Below are positions 33,604-40,920 of a DNA stretch of 43,674 nt, one piece after another. The notes under the pieces are model-generated. The model was not told the DNA's origin. It saw only the letters and a program-made list of their open reading frames with translations, and made no database searches. The stretch is taken from positions 1-43,674 of the forward strand of contig CALQBJ020000004.1 in the NCBI GenBank assembly GCA_943328785.2, given 5' to 3'. The position numbers and the translations under genes are program-made. The first letter of the stretch is position 1. Every line of letters begins with the position of its first letter. Source of the DNA: Bifidobacterium breve (GTDB lineage Bacteria > Acidobacteriota > Vicinamibacteria > Vicinamibacterales > CAVVIG01).

Positions 33604-34344
33604 GTGCGCTCGTTGATGCGACCCACACGCCGCGCGTTTCTCGGCGCCACGCTCGGACTGGCCGCGGCCGCCGCCGGCAGACCGACCGCCGCCGAGCTCG
33701 GCCCCGGCTCGCACCCGCTCGGACTCGATCACGAGCGCGATGGCCTGCTCTACCTGCCGTCCGGCTACACCGCCGGGGTGCCGATGCCGCTGCTGGTGCT
33801 GTTCCACGGCGCTGGCGGCACGGCCCAGTCGGTGTTCTACGCCTTCCCGATGGCTGATGCGCACGGCGTCATTATCCTCGCGCCCGACTCCCGCGACCAG
33901 CGCACGTGGGACATCGTGGTCGGCGGCTACGGCCCCGACGCCGACTTCCTGTCGACGGCGCTCGCGCAGACATTCACCCGCTGCGCGGTCGACCGGGCGC
34001 GGCTGGCCGTCGGCGGACACTCCGACGGCGCGTCGTACGCCCTGTCGTTCGGCATCGGCGCCGGTCACCTCTTCGGCCACATCCTGGCGTTCTCGCCGGG
34101 TGTGCTCGTGCCGGTGGACGTGCAGGGAAAGCCGCGCATCTTCATCTCGCACGGCACCGACGACAGCGTGATGCCGATCGACGACACCAGCCGCCGCTTC
34201 GTGCCGCGGCTGCGCGGGCTTGGCTACGACGTCACCTACCGTGAATATGCCGGCCGCCACGCCGTGCCAGACACCGTGATCAGCGAGGCGTTCGCGTGGG
34301 CTTACGGTGCGCCAGCCGTGCCCGTGCCTGTGCCCGTGCGCTGA
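33604..34344 (+). CDS. Exported alpha/beta hydrolase (PHB-depolymerase/esterase-like)
   Basis: A 246-residue protein with a GTG start (33604) preceded by GGAGAGGATAAC. The N-terminus has a twin-arginine signal (TRRAFLGATLGLAAAAAG). The catalytic core is visible: oxyanion region LLVLFHGAGGTAQSV, nucleophile elbow GGHSDGAS, Asp in HGTDDSVMPID and His in GRHAVP. This is a secreted serine esterase, closest to phospholipase/carboxylesterase or feruloyl esterase types. It is divergent from the membrane/spermidine-synthase gene with a 35-nt gap, so the promoters overlap. Confidence 0.85.
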   Translation: MRSLMRPTRRAFLGATLGLAAAAAGRPTAAELGPGSHPLGLDHERDGLLYLPSGYTAGVPMPLLVLFHGAGGTAQSVFYAFPMADAHGVIILAPDSRDQRTWDIVVGGYGPDADFLSTALAQTFTRCAVDRARLAVGGHSDGASYALSFGIGAGHLFGHILAFSPGVLVPVDVQGKPRIFISHGTDDSVMPIDDTSRRFVPRLRGLGYDVTYREYAGRHAVPDTVISEAFAWAYGAPAVPVPVPVR

Positions 34345-34520
34345 CGCCACGGCCGCGCCCGGAAGCGGCGCCGCGCTGCGTTGCCCCACGCCACCTTGTC
34401 CGCAACGAACTCCACCAGGTACATCGTGAGCGCAATGGCGATGACCGCGCCGTGGCCGACGACGCGGAACTGTTCGGGGAGCGTCGCCAGGCCGAGGCGC
34501 GCGCAGGGCGGCACAGCCAT
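34302..34520 (-). pseudogene. DUF4126-like membrane protein fragment
   Basis: A 72-codon frame contains EQFRVVGHGAVIAIALTMYL followed by VEFVADKVAWGN, which resembles the core of DUF4126 membrane proteins (EFVADKxPWxD). Full-length members are about 180 residues; neither the N-terminal helices nor the rest follow in any frame, and the C-terminal GTGTGT tail is only the antisense of the convergent hydrolase end. It is probably a truncated gene remnant. The surrounding 34345-34705 interval holds nothing else I can support. Confidence 0.4.
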
Positions 34521-34705
34521 TCGCCTGGCGAGGTGCTCGACCTGCGCGACCTCGACAGGCTCGACCGTCTCATCGTCGCGGTCGCGACGACGCCCGATCG
34601 GTAGCGCAACAGCCCGCGTATCGACTTGCGATTATGCTTCACCATACGTTGTTCGGCACTCTGCGGCGCCGGCTTCGCGGAGTGCGACTTCCACGAGGTC
34701 CCGTC

Positions 34706-35230
34706 ATGATGTCCCGCATCGTCTTCGCAACGCTGGTCGCGGCACTGCTCACGCTCACCCCGGCGACGGCCGGCGCGCAGCCGCCAGGGTCGCCAGCCGC
34801 AGCTCGCCAGGTGGTATCGGCCAATCCCTTCGGGCTCCTGATTGGCTGGTTCAACGCGGAGTTCGAACGCCAGGTGTCGGAGTCGGTGACAGCCGGCGCA
34901 GGCGCGTCGACCTTCGACTGGGGCGGCGAACACGGATTCAGCCGCGATGACGCCCGCTACGTGAACGGTGACGTATTCGTGCGCTACTACCCGGGTGGCA
35001 GGACGCTCCAGGGATTTGCGCTCGGTGTGAAGGCGGGGCTTACGAAGGGCGGCAGCGCCAGCGCCCGCTTCGGTGTCGGCCTCGACACCAACTGGAACTG
35101 GCTCCTCGGGAAGCGGGACAACGTGTACGTGGGACTCGGCTTCGGATTGAAGCGGCTGGTCGGGGCCGACAGCGACTATCCCATGGTCATCCCGACCATC
35201 CGGATCATCAACCTGGGCGTCGCGTTCTGA
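34706..35230 (+). CDS. Small outer-membrane-type beta-barrel protein
   Basis: A 174-residue protein (ATG at 34706, or the next ATG at 34709; GAGG about 8 nt upstream). An N-terminal signal peptide ends near ATAGAQP. The rest alternates hydrophobic and polar residues with many Gly and aromatic residues (NPFGLLIGWFNAEFERQVSE, GDVFVRYYPGGRTLQGFALG, VGLDTNWNWLLGKRDNVYVG, GLGFGLKRLV) and ends in a terminal aromatic residue (LGVAF), typical of outer-membrane beta barrels such as DUF3575-like proteins. Function unknown. Confidence 0.7.
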   Translation: MMSRIVFATLVAALLTLTPATAGAQPPGSPAAARQVVSANPFGLLIGWFNAEFERQVSESVTAGAGASTFDWGGEHGFSRDDARYVNGDVFVRYYPGGRTLQGFALGVKAGLTKGGSASARFGVGLDTNWNWLLGKRDNVYVGLGFGLKRLVGADSDYPMVIPTIRIINLGVAF

Positions 35231-35281
35231 GCGAGCGGAGGACGCGCGAGCGCGACCGCTTCCGGTAACATGGCGCCCATC

Positions 35282-36529
35282 ATGTCGCGTCTGACCCGCA
35301 AGGAATTCCTCCGCCTCGCACTGGCTGCCACACCGATGGCGGCGCTGCCCCGGCTTGCCTTCGGCCAGGCCGGCGGCACTGACGCCGTGCGCCGCGAACG
35401 CATCGCCGACGTGTTTCGCATGTATCACCTGCTCGGGTCGCACCGGACGGCGACTGCGCCCGACAACGAGACGGCGGAGTGGCTCGCGGGAGAAGTGTCG
35501 AAGCGCGGCGCCGAGTGCACGCCTCGTCAGTTCGCGCTCGATCGCGTCGAACTGCGCGCGGCGTTTCTCGAAGGCGGCACGGCGAGACGCGAGGGGCTCC
35601 CCTTCTACGACGGCGCCTTCACCACCGCCGACGGCCTGCGCGGACGCATCGGTCTTCCCGGTTCCGGTGCGCCGATCGTGCTCGTGACCCTCAACCAGGC
35701 GGCCATCGGCAGCGAAGGACGCTCCATCGCCGCGCTGCGGCGCGACCCCGCGCTCCGCGGCATTGTGGCCATCACCGAAGGCGGCATGCCTGGCCTGTGC
35801 CCATCGAACGCGGTCGACTTCCTGACGCCGTACGGCGTCCCGGTGCTGCAACTGTCGTCCACGGCGAAGGAGTGGTTGACCGGGCTCGCCACCTCCGGCA
35901 GCGACGTCCGCCTCGTCGCGCACGCCGAGCGGACGAATGGACAGGCGACGAACATCCTCGCCACCGTCCGCGGTCGGCGACCTGACCTGCCGCCGGTCGT
36001 CGTGATGACCCCGCGAAGCGGCTGGTATCAATCGGTGGCCGAGCGCGGCGGCGGACTCGCCTGCTGGCTCGAAACGCTGCAGGCGGTCGCCGAGGCGAAA
36101 CCGGAACGCACGGTGCGTTTCGTCGCCTCGAGCGGACACGAACTCGGGCATCTCGGGCTCGACATGTTCCTGCACGACGAACCGGGTCTCATCAAGTCAG
36201 CATCCGCCTGGGTCCATCTGGGTGCGAACATCGGCGCGCAGGACGGACAGACACGTCTGCAGTCGTCGGCCGACGCCATCGAGGCAGTCGCGCTCGACGC
36301 CATGCGAATGGCTGGCGCCCGCATCGACACGCGTGTGCCGCGCGGCACGGTACCGGGAGGCGAGGCCAGAAACATCCATGTGGGAGGGGGCCGCTACATT
36401 TCGCTGCTCGGCAGCGGCCCGTACTTCCACAACCCGTTCGACCTGTGGCCGCAGGCGGTGGATTTGAGTGCCGTGCTGAACTACGCCGCTGCGACGGTGG
36501 AACTCACGCTGCGCCTCGCGCGCGGCTAG
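35282..36529 (+). CDS. Exported M28-like protein, probable pseudo-peptidase
   Basis: A 415-residue protein. I prefer the ATG at 35282 (MSRLTRKEFLRLALAATPMA), which gives a twin Arg-Lys exported leader; an ATG at 35270 is also possible. A PA-like segment (GAPIVLVTLNQAAIGS) and the peptidase M28 fold follow, with RTVRFVASSGHELGHLGLDM and PYFHNPFDLWPQAVDL matching family positions. The usual metal ligands are lost: the HxDS motif is replaced by TPRSG, the DDN motif by ERGGG and the EE pair by GHE. Only the final His region remains. It may bind rather than cleave peptides. Confidence 0.65.
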   Translation: MSRLTRKEFLRLALAATPMAALPRLAFGQAGGTDAVRRERIADVFRMYHLLGSHRTATAPDNETAEWLAGEVSKRGAECTPRQFALDRVELRAAFLEGGTARREGLPFYDGAFTTADGLRGRIGLPGSGAPIVLVTLNQAAIGSEGRSIAALRRDPALRGIVAITEGGMPGLCPSNAVDFLTPYGVPVLQLSSTAKEWLTGLATSGSDVRLVAHAERTNGQATNILATVRGRRPDLPPVVVMTPRSGWYQSVAERGGGLACWLETLQAVAEAKPERTVRFVASSGHELGHLGLDMFLHDEPGLIKSASAWVHLGANIGAQDGQTRLQSSADAIEAVALDAMRMAGARIDTRVPRGTVPGGEARNIHVGGGRYISLLGSGPYFHNPFDLWPQAVDLSAVLNYAAATVELTLRLARG

Positions 36530-36547
36530 AGCCGTTTCGATTTCGGT

Positions 36548-36616
36548 GGAGCATGTAGTGTCCGGCGTTAGCCGGCCTTTCGGCGGGCCGCCTAAAGGCG
36601 GACACGACACTGCTCC
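36548..36616. repeat. REPIN/BIME-like inverted repeat element
   Basis: A 69-bp element with outer arms GGAGCA and TGCTCC. It contains two inverted copies of a GTGTCCG-type core, each with its own hairpin: CCGGC-GTTA-GCCGG (36562-36575) and CCGCC-TAAA-GGCGG (36588-36601). It lies in the 108-nt gap between two convergent genes. Structure fits REP-pair elements; whether it is repeated in the genome cannot be seen here. A terminator role for both flanking genes is possible. Confidence 0.6.
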
Positions 36617-36637
36617 AGTGCGGTCGGCCGTGACTCA

Positions 36638-36976
36638 CTACTCCACGATGCCGCCGCGAGCGCGGAACGCGGCGATGACCGACTCGAACCGCTCCGCGCC
36701 GTGCACACTCGCCATCCACTCGGGCTCGGCCACGCGCAGCACCTGCGCGTCGCGCATATCTTCAGCGAAGGCCTCGACGAGATGCTCGAGCGACGGACGG
36801 TCGAACACGGCCGGCGGCTCGCCCATGCCCGGGTCCCACTCGAGGTCGGCCGGCACCGGCAGCGTCGCGTCCGCACACCGCATGAACAGCGTGTGACACG
36901 ACACGTCCACCACCTTGCCGCGTTCGGTCCGCCGCAGCCGTAGGAAGTCCCTGCGGCTCACGCGGCCATCGACCAT
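36638..36976 (-). CDS. Small protein of the molybdenum hydroxylase operon, unknown function
   Basis: A 112-residue protein starting MVDGRVSRRDFLRLRRTERG. The SRRDFLRLR stretch looks like a twin-arginine motif but no hydrophobic segment follows, so export is doubtful. It continues with VVDVSCHTLFMRCADATL, with two cysteines, and an acidic C-terminal half. The start overlaps the stop of the FAD subunit gene by 1 nt, so it is co-translated. An assembly or accessory role for the enzyme is inference from position. Confidence 0.65.
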   Translation of the reverse strand: MVDGRVSRRDFLRLRRTERGKVVDVSCHTLFMRCADATLPVPADLEWDPGMGEPPAVFDRPSLEHLVEAFAEDMRDAQVLRVAEPEWMASVHGAERFESVIAAFRARGGIVE

Positions 36977-37959
36977 TACCCGCGCGCCTCGAGGATGGCG
37001 CGGCGCACCACACCTTTGGTGAGCGGCAGCTTATAGGCGTTCTTCGACAGCGCCCTCGCCCCAGCAATCGACGCCGCGCCGGCACGCACCGCCAGATCGT
37101 CAGTGATGCGCTGTCCGGCGAGCAACTGCTCCACCTCGGGCAGCCGCCACGGAATCGGCGCGACACCGCCGAGTACCACGCGCGCCGAGCGGCAGACGTC
37201 GCCGTCCATTTTCAGCACCACCGCCGCACTCACCACCGCGTGCGTCCACGCCTCGCGGTCGAGCACCTTGTGATAACGCCCGCGTGCCCCGGCCATCGCG
37301 GCCGGCAGTTGGATCGACACCAGCACGTCATCGGCACCAAGCACGTTCTCCTGCGCCGCGTTCTGCCGTGGCAGCACGAAGAAGTCTTTCGCACTCACCG
37401 TCCGCTCACCAAACGGTCCGACGATGCGGAACGTCGCGTCGAGCGCCATGAGGGCGGGCGCCGTGTCCGACGGATGGACGATGTAGCTGGGGCCGCCGCC
37501 GAAGATGGCGTGGAACTGGTTCTCTCCGGCGAACGAGAAGCACTGGTTACCGCCGTTTTTGTAGCAGGGGAACCCGTTGCGGTAGTACCAGCACCACGGC
37601 CGCTGCGCGACATTGCCGCCGAGAGTGCCGACGTTACGGATCTGCGGCGTCGCCACGCTGCCGGCCGCCTCGGCCAGCGCCGGGAACTGCGTGCGGATGG
37701 TCTCGTGCCGGCTGAGCGCGTCGAGCGAGATGCCCGCCCCGATGGTCACGGCGCCGCCGGACGACGTCACCTCGCTGGCGTTCTGGAGGCCGCGCAGGTT
37801 GATCAGCACATCGGGCTGGATGATGCGCTCCTTGACGAGCGCCAGTAGGTCGCTGCCGCCCGCGACGAACGACGCGGCCTTGCCGGCGGCGTGTGCATCG
37901 CGCGCCAGCTTCACCGCCTGCTGCGGATCGCGTGCGTTGCTGTTGGTGAAGGTCTTCAT
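36976..37959 (-). CDS. FAD-binding subunit of a periplasmic molybdenum hydroxylase (PaoB/YagS-like)
   Basis: The 327-residue subunit binds FAD and passes electrons from the Fe-S subunit. FAD motifs are FVAGGSDLLALVKERI and TPQIRNVGTLGGNVAQ. A cysteine-rich insertion RPWCWYYRNGFPCYKNGGNQ is typical of the PaoB/YagS branch, which carries an extra 4Fe-4S cluster. The rest shows VLDREAWTHAVVSAAVVLKM and KNAYKLPLTKGVVRRAIL. It overlaps the Mo-subunit stop by 4 nt (ATGA). With its partners it forms an aldehyde or N-heterocycle oxidoreductase; the substrate is unknown. Confidence 0.9.
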   Translation of the reverse strand: MKTFTNSNARDPQQAVKLARDAHAAGKAASFVAGGSDLLALVKERIIQPDVLINLRGLQNASEVTSSGGAVTIGAGISLDALSRHETIRTQFPALAEAAGSVATPQIRNVGTLGGNVAQRPWCWYYRNGFPCYKNGGNQCFSFAGENQFHAIFGGGPSYIVHPSDTAPALMALDATFRIVGPFGERTVSAKDFFVLPRQNAAQENVLGADDVLVSIQLPAAMAGARGRYHKVLDREAWTHAVVSAAVVLKMDGDVCRSARVVLGGVAPIPWRLPEVEQLLAGQRITDDLAVRAGAASIAGARALSKNAYKLPLTKGVVRRAILEARG

Positions 37960-40181
37960 GCCAGCGCTCCCAGCACCTTGTCGCGCGTGATCGGCAGGTC
38001 TTTCAACCGCTTGCCGATGGCGTTGAAGATGGCGTTGTTGATGGCGCCTGGCGACAGGATGATGCCCGACTCGCCGATGCTCTTCGCGCCGTACGCCCCA
38101 TAGCCATCGTCGTTCTCGACGAACGACACCTCGACCGTCGGCGCGTCGAGGTGTGTGGGAATCCGGTCGTAGTAGAAGCCGGCCGACAGCGGTTGTCCCG
38201 ACTTCTGGTCGTAGACCAGGTTCTCGTGCAGCGCCATACCAACGCCCATCGTCGCGGCGCCAAGGATCTGGCTCGTCGCGGTGAGCGGATTCATGATGCG
38301 GCCGGAGTCGTGCACGGCCACGTACTTTGTGAGGCGGACATGCCCGAGCTCGGTGTCGACCTCGACCTCGACGAAGTGGGCGCCGAATGCGTTCCGCACC
38401 TTCCCCTCGAGTCGTGGATTGGGCGACGCCTTCGCCACCAGCGTCTGCGAGCCGGTCGGCATCCCCTTCTCGGCCAACTGCTGCTTGAGATCGCGGACCG
38501 CCTCCATCACCGCGTAGCCGGTCATGATCGTCGTGCGGCTGCCCGATTCACCCACTGAGTACGGACAGCGGTCGGTGTCGCCCCACACCACGGTGACCTG
38601 CGACAACGGCACGCCGAGCGCCTCGGCGGCAATCAGCCCCATCGTCGTCTTCGCGCCGGCTCCCACATCGGTGACGCCGACGAAGAGCGTGTACTTCGCG
38701 TTGGCATCCACCTGGACGACGGCGCTGCTCATGCCGAGTCCCGAGCGGAACAGCATGTAGGTGAAGCCGGCGCCGCGCTTGATCGGGCCCGCGTCGGCAC
38801 CCGGCAGTGGCCGCCAGCGCTGCGTCCAGTCGAACAACTCCGCGCCGCGACGGATGCACTCTTCGAGGGTGAAGTTGGTGAACGGCACCTCGTCGCGGAA
38901 CATGCGCGACATGTTCTTCACGCCGAACTCCACCGGGTCCATGTTCAGCTTGTAGGCGACGTCGTCCATCATCGACTGGATGCCGAAGAACCCCTGCGGG
39001 AACTCGGGCCCGCGGAAGTTGGCCGACACCGTGCGGTTGGTATAGACCGGTGTGACGACATGGTCGACGTTGGGGCACCTGTAGAGTTCGATGCCGCCGA
39101 TCGCGCCGGAGTTCTTGCGGTACGGTCCCATGCCGCTGTAGCCGCGCAGTTGCACTGCCTGCAGCGTGCCGTCGTTATCGACCGCCACCTTGTAGTACTG
39201 CACCGTCGGCCACCGGCCGTGCATGCCGATGAAGTCGTCCTTGCGCGAGAACTCGAGCTTCACCGGCGCGCCCGCCGCCTTCGCCAGCATCGCGGTGATG
39301 AGGTCGCCGTCCTGGTTCTGGTTCTTGTTCCCGAAGTTGCCGCCCATGTAGTGGCACACGACGCGGACCTTCTCGTCGGCGATGCCAAGATCGCGCGCCA
39401 TGTCGTGCTGGCAGTTGCTGATGCCACCGGTCGGCGTATACAGGGTCAGTTTGTCCCCGTCCCAGTGCGCGACCGCGGAGCGCGGCTCCATCTGCGCGTT
39501 GTGCACGAACGAGGTCGAGTAGCGGTCCTCGAAGACGTGCGGCGCGGTGGCGAACGCCGCGTGCGCGTCGCCACGCTTCTGCGTGATCGGCAGCGGTTCA
39601 TTGCGGTTGTTGACCGCGATGTTCCCTTCCGGCCAGATCTTCGGCGCGTCCGACTCGAGCGCGGCCTCGGGTTCGAGCACGAACGGCAGGATCTCGTAGT
39701 CGACCGCAATCAGCCGCAGGGCTTCTTCCGCGATGTGCCGGTTCTCGGCTGCCACCGCCGCCACCGGTTCTCCGACGAAGCGCACCGGGTTGTTGAACGC
39801 GTACCGGCGGTGCTTAGTGATCTTCTTCACCTCGTCGTTGTACTGCTGGCCACCGGCGATGCCGCCGGCACCCCAGACGACCGGCGTCGTCTCGTGCGTC
39901 AGGATCGCTTTCACCCCAGGGAGCGCCTGGGCGCGGGTGGTGTCGATGGACCGGATGCGGGCGTGCGGATGCGGGCTACGCAGCACCTTCGCGTAGAGCA
40001 TCCCGGGCAGTTGAACGTCGTTGGTGTACTTCGCGCGGCCCGTCACGCGCTCGACTGCGTCGATGCGCGGCGTCGAGTGCCCGACCGTGTTCAGTGCGGG
40101 CATCGCGGCTTGGGACGGTGGACTTGTGACTGATGACTGACTGGCGACCTGTGACTGTGGACCTGCGACTACCGTGCTCAC
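37956..40181 (-). CDS. Molybdopterin-binding catalytic subunit of a xanthine dehydrogenase-family enzyme (PaoC-like)
   Basis: The 741-residue subunit holds the Mo-cofactor and catalytic Glu. Conserved pieces include RVTGRAKYTNDVQLPGMLYA, GAHFVEVEVDTELGHVRLTK and GAYGAKSIGESGIILSPGAI with the catalytic GE motif. The start is GTG at 40181 with an ideal GGGAGG 6 nt upstream and a GTGA overlap with the 2Fe-2S gene. The first 26 residues are Ser/Gln/Val-rich and encoded by degenerate heptamer repeats, unlike the rest of the gene. It probably reaches the periplasm by hitch-hiking on the Tat-exported 2Fe-2S subunit. Confidence 0.93.
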   Translation of the reverse strand: MSTVVAGPQSQVASQSSVTSPPSQAAMPALNTVGHSTPRIDAVERVTGRAKYTNDVQLPGMLYAKVLRSPHPHARIRSIDTTRAQALPGVKAILTHETTPVVWGAGGIAGGQQYNDEVKKITKHRRYAFNNPVRFVGEPVAAVAAENRHIAEEALRLIAVDYEILPFVLEPEAALESDAPKIWPEGNIAVNNRNEPLPITQKRGDAHAAFATAPHVFEDRYSTSFVHNAQMEPRSAVAHWDGDKLTLYTPTGGISNCQHDMARDLGIADEKVRVVCHYMGGNFGNKNQNQDGDLITAMLAKAAGAPVKLEFSRKDDFIGMHGRWPTVQYYKVAVDNDGTLQAVQLRGYSGMGPYRKNSGAIGGIELYRCPNVDHVVTPVYTNRTVSANFRGPEFPQGFFGIQSMMDDVAYKLNMDPVEFGVKNMSRMFRDEVPFTNFTLEECIRRGAELFDWTQRWRPLPGADAGPIKRGAGFTYMLFRSGLGMSSAVVQVDANAKYTLFVGVTDVGAGAKTTMGLIAAEALGVPLSQVTVVWGDTDRCPYSVGESGSRTTIMTGYAVMEAVRDLKQQLAEKGMPTGSQTLVAKASPNPRLEGKVRNAFGAHFVEVEVDTELGHVRLTKYVAVHDSGRIMNPLTATSQILGAATMGVGMALHENLVYDQKSGQPLSAGFYYDRIPTHLDAPTVEVSFVENDDGYGAYGAKSIGESGIILSPGAINNAIFNAIGKRLKDLPITRDKVLGALA
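40105..40175. repeat. Degenerate heptamer repeats in the 5' coding end of the Mo-subunit gene
   Basis: On the minus strand a run of units such as AGTCGCA, GGTCCAC, AGTCACA, GGTCGCC and AGTCACA encodes residues 3-26 (Val-Ala-Gly-Pro-Gln-Ser-Gln type) before the conserved domain. The same heptamer family (AAGTCGC) forms the tandem tract at 40846-40878. Confidence 0.65.
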
Positions 40182-40819
40182 TGGTCACCTCCCACGCTGC
40201 TGCGCACGCCGCCGCCGGCCGCCACCACCGAGTCAACGTAGCGGTTGTAGTTACCGCAGCGGCACAGGTTGCCGGCCAGTGCCGCCTTCACGTCCGCAGC
40301 GGACGGCCGCGGATTGCGCTTCAACAGCGCCGTGGCACTCATCAACTGACCCGACGTGCAGAAGCCGCACTGGGCCGCGTCGTGGGCCACGAATGCCTGC
40401 TGCAGCGGCGTCAACGGCCCGCCGTTCGACAGCCCTTCCACCGTCGTCACCCGCCGCCCGTCCATCCAGACCGCCAGATTGCTACACGAGTAGACCGGCT
40501 GATCGTCGACCAGCACCGTGCAGGCGCCGCATTCGCCGCGGTCGCAGCCGATCTTCGTGCCGGTGAGGCCAAGCCGATCGCGCAGCAGTTCCGCCAGCGT
40601 CCAGCGGTCCTCGACCTCCACGTCGCGCGCGACGCCGTTCACCGTGAGACGGATCGTCGAGTGCGGCACGGCCGGGTCGACCGCAATGGCCGGCGCGGCC
40701 CCAGGCGTCTGCGCCTCGAGCGTGCCCGCCGCGGCGGCAGCCACGACCAGCGCGGCGCTCGTGCCGGCGAGGAACTCGCGTCGCGTCCAGTCGGGACTGT
40801 CGGGCAGCTTTTCATTCAT
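40178..40819 (-). CDS. 2Fe-2S subunit of a periplasmic molybdenum hydroxylase (PaoA-like), Tat-exported
   Basis: A 213-residue protein from ATG at 40819. The Tat signal (WTRREFLAGTSAALVVAAAA) places the enzyme in the periplasm. The plant-type ferredoxin cluster is CDRGECGACTVLVDD with a later Cys in VYSC, and the C-terminal helical cluster is CGFCTSGQL and CRCGNY. Both [2Fe-2S] centres are complete. It is the first gene of the operon 2Fe-2S, Mo subunit, FAD subunit, small protein. E. coli paoABC has a different order (Fe-S, FAD, Mo). Confidence 0.93.
   Translation of the reverse strand: MNEKLPDSPDWTRREFLAGTSAALVVAAAAAGTLEAQTPGAAPAIAVDPAVPHSTIRLTVNGVARDVEVEDRWTLAELLRDRLGLTGTKIGCDRGECGACTVLVDDQPVYSCSNLAVWMDGRRVTTVEGLSNGGPLTPLQQAFVAHDAAQCGFCTSGQLMSATALLKRNPRPSAADVKAALAGNLCRCGNYNRYVDSVVAAGGGVRSSVGGDQ
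40188..40193 (-). promoter_or_regulatory. Ribosome-binding site deciding the Mo-subunit GTG start
   Basis: GGGAGG 6 nt before GTG at 40181. It makes this the likely start, so the heptamer-repeat segment is translated rather than untranslated leader. Confidence 0.75.
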
Positions 40820-40845
40820 CAGAGCACCAGCATGGCGAAGACCCA

Positions 40846-40878
40846 CGACTTGCGACTTGCGACTTGCGACTTGCGACT
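40846..40878. repeat. Tandem heptamer tract between the PQQ dehydrogenase and molybdenum hydroxylase genes
   Basis: Four exact copies of CGACTTG on the plus strand (CAAGTCG on the minus strand) plus a partial copy, ending about 27 nt before the 2Fe-2S start codon. Nothing in it looks like a promoter. The tract sits in the leader or promoter region of the operon, where copy-number change could affect expression. Confidence 0.85.
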
Positions 40879-40920
40879 ATTTGGCCGGATTCTACGCGCT
40901 TCGCAGACCGGCTGGCATAC

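Noticed and set aside
34280-36175. A 631-codon open frame on the minus strand over the M28-like and outer-membrane protein genes
   Set aside because: It contains no recognisable motif and runs opposite to two genes with signal peptides and fold-level similarity.
40079-40105. Alternative start of the Mo subunit at the ATG near 40103
   Set aside because: No ribosome site precedes it, while GTG at 40181 has GGGAGG at ideal spacing and a stop-start overlap with the previous gene.
40846-40878. Heptamer tract considered as a CRISPR array
   Set aside because: The units are contiguous 7-mers with no spacers and no cas genes are in the window.
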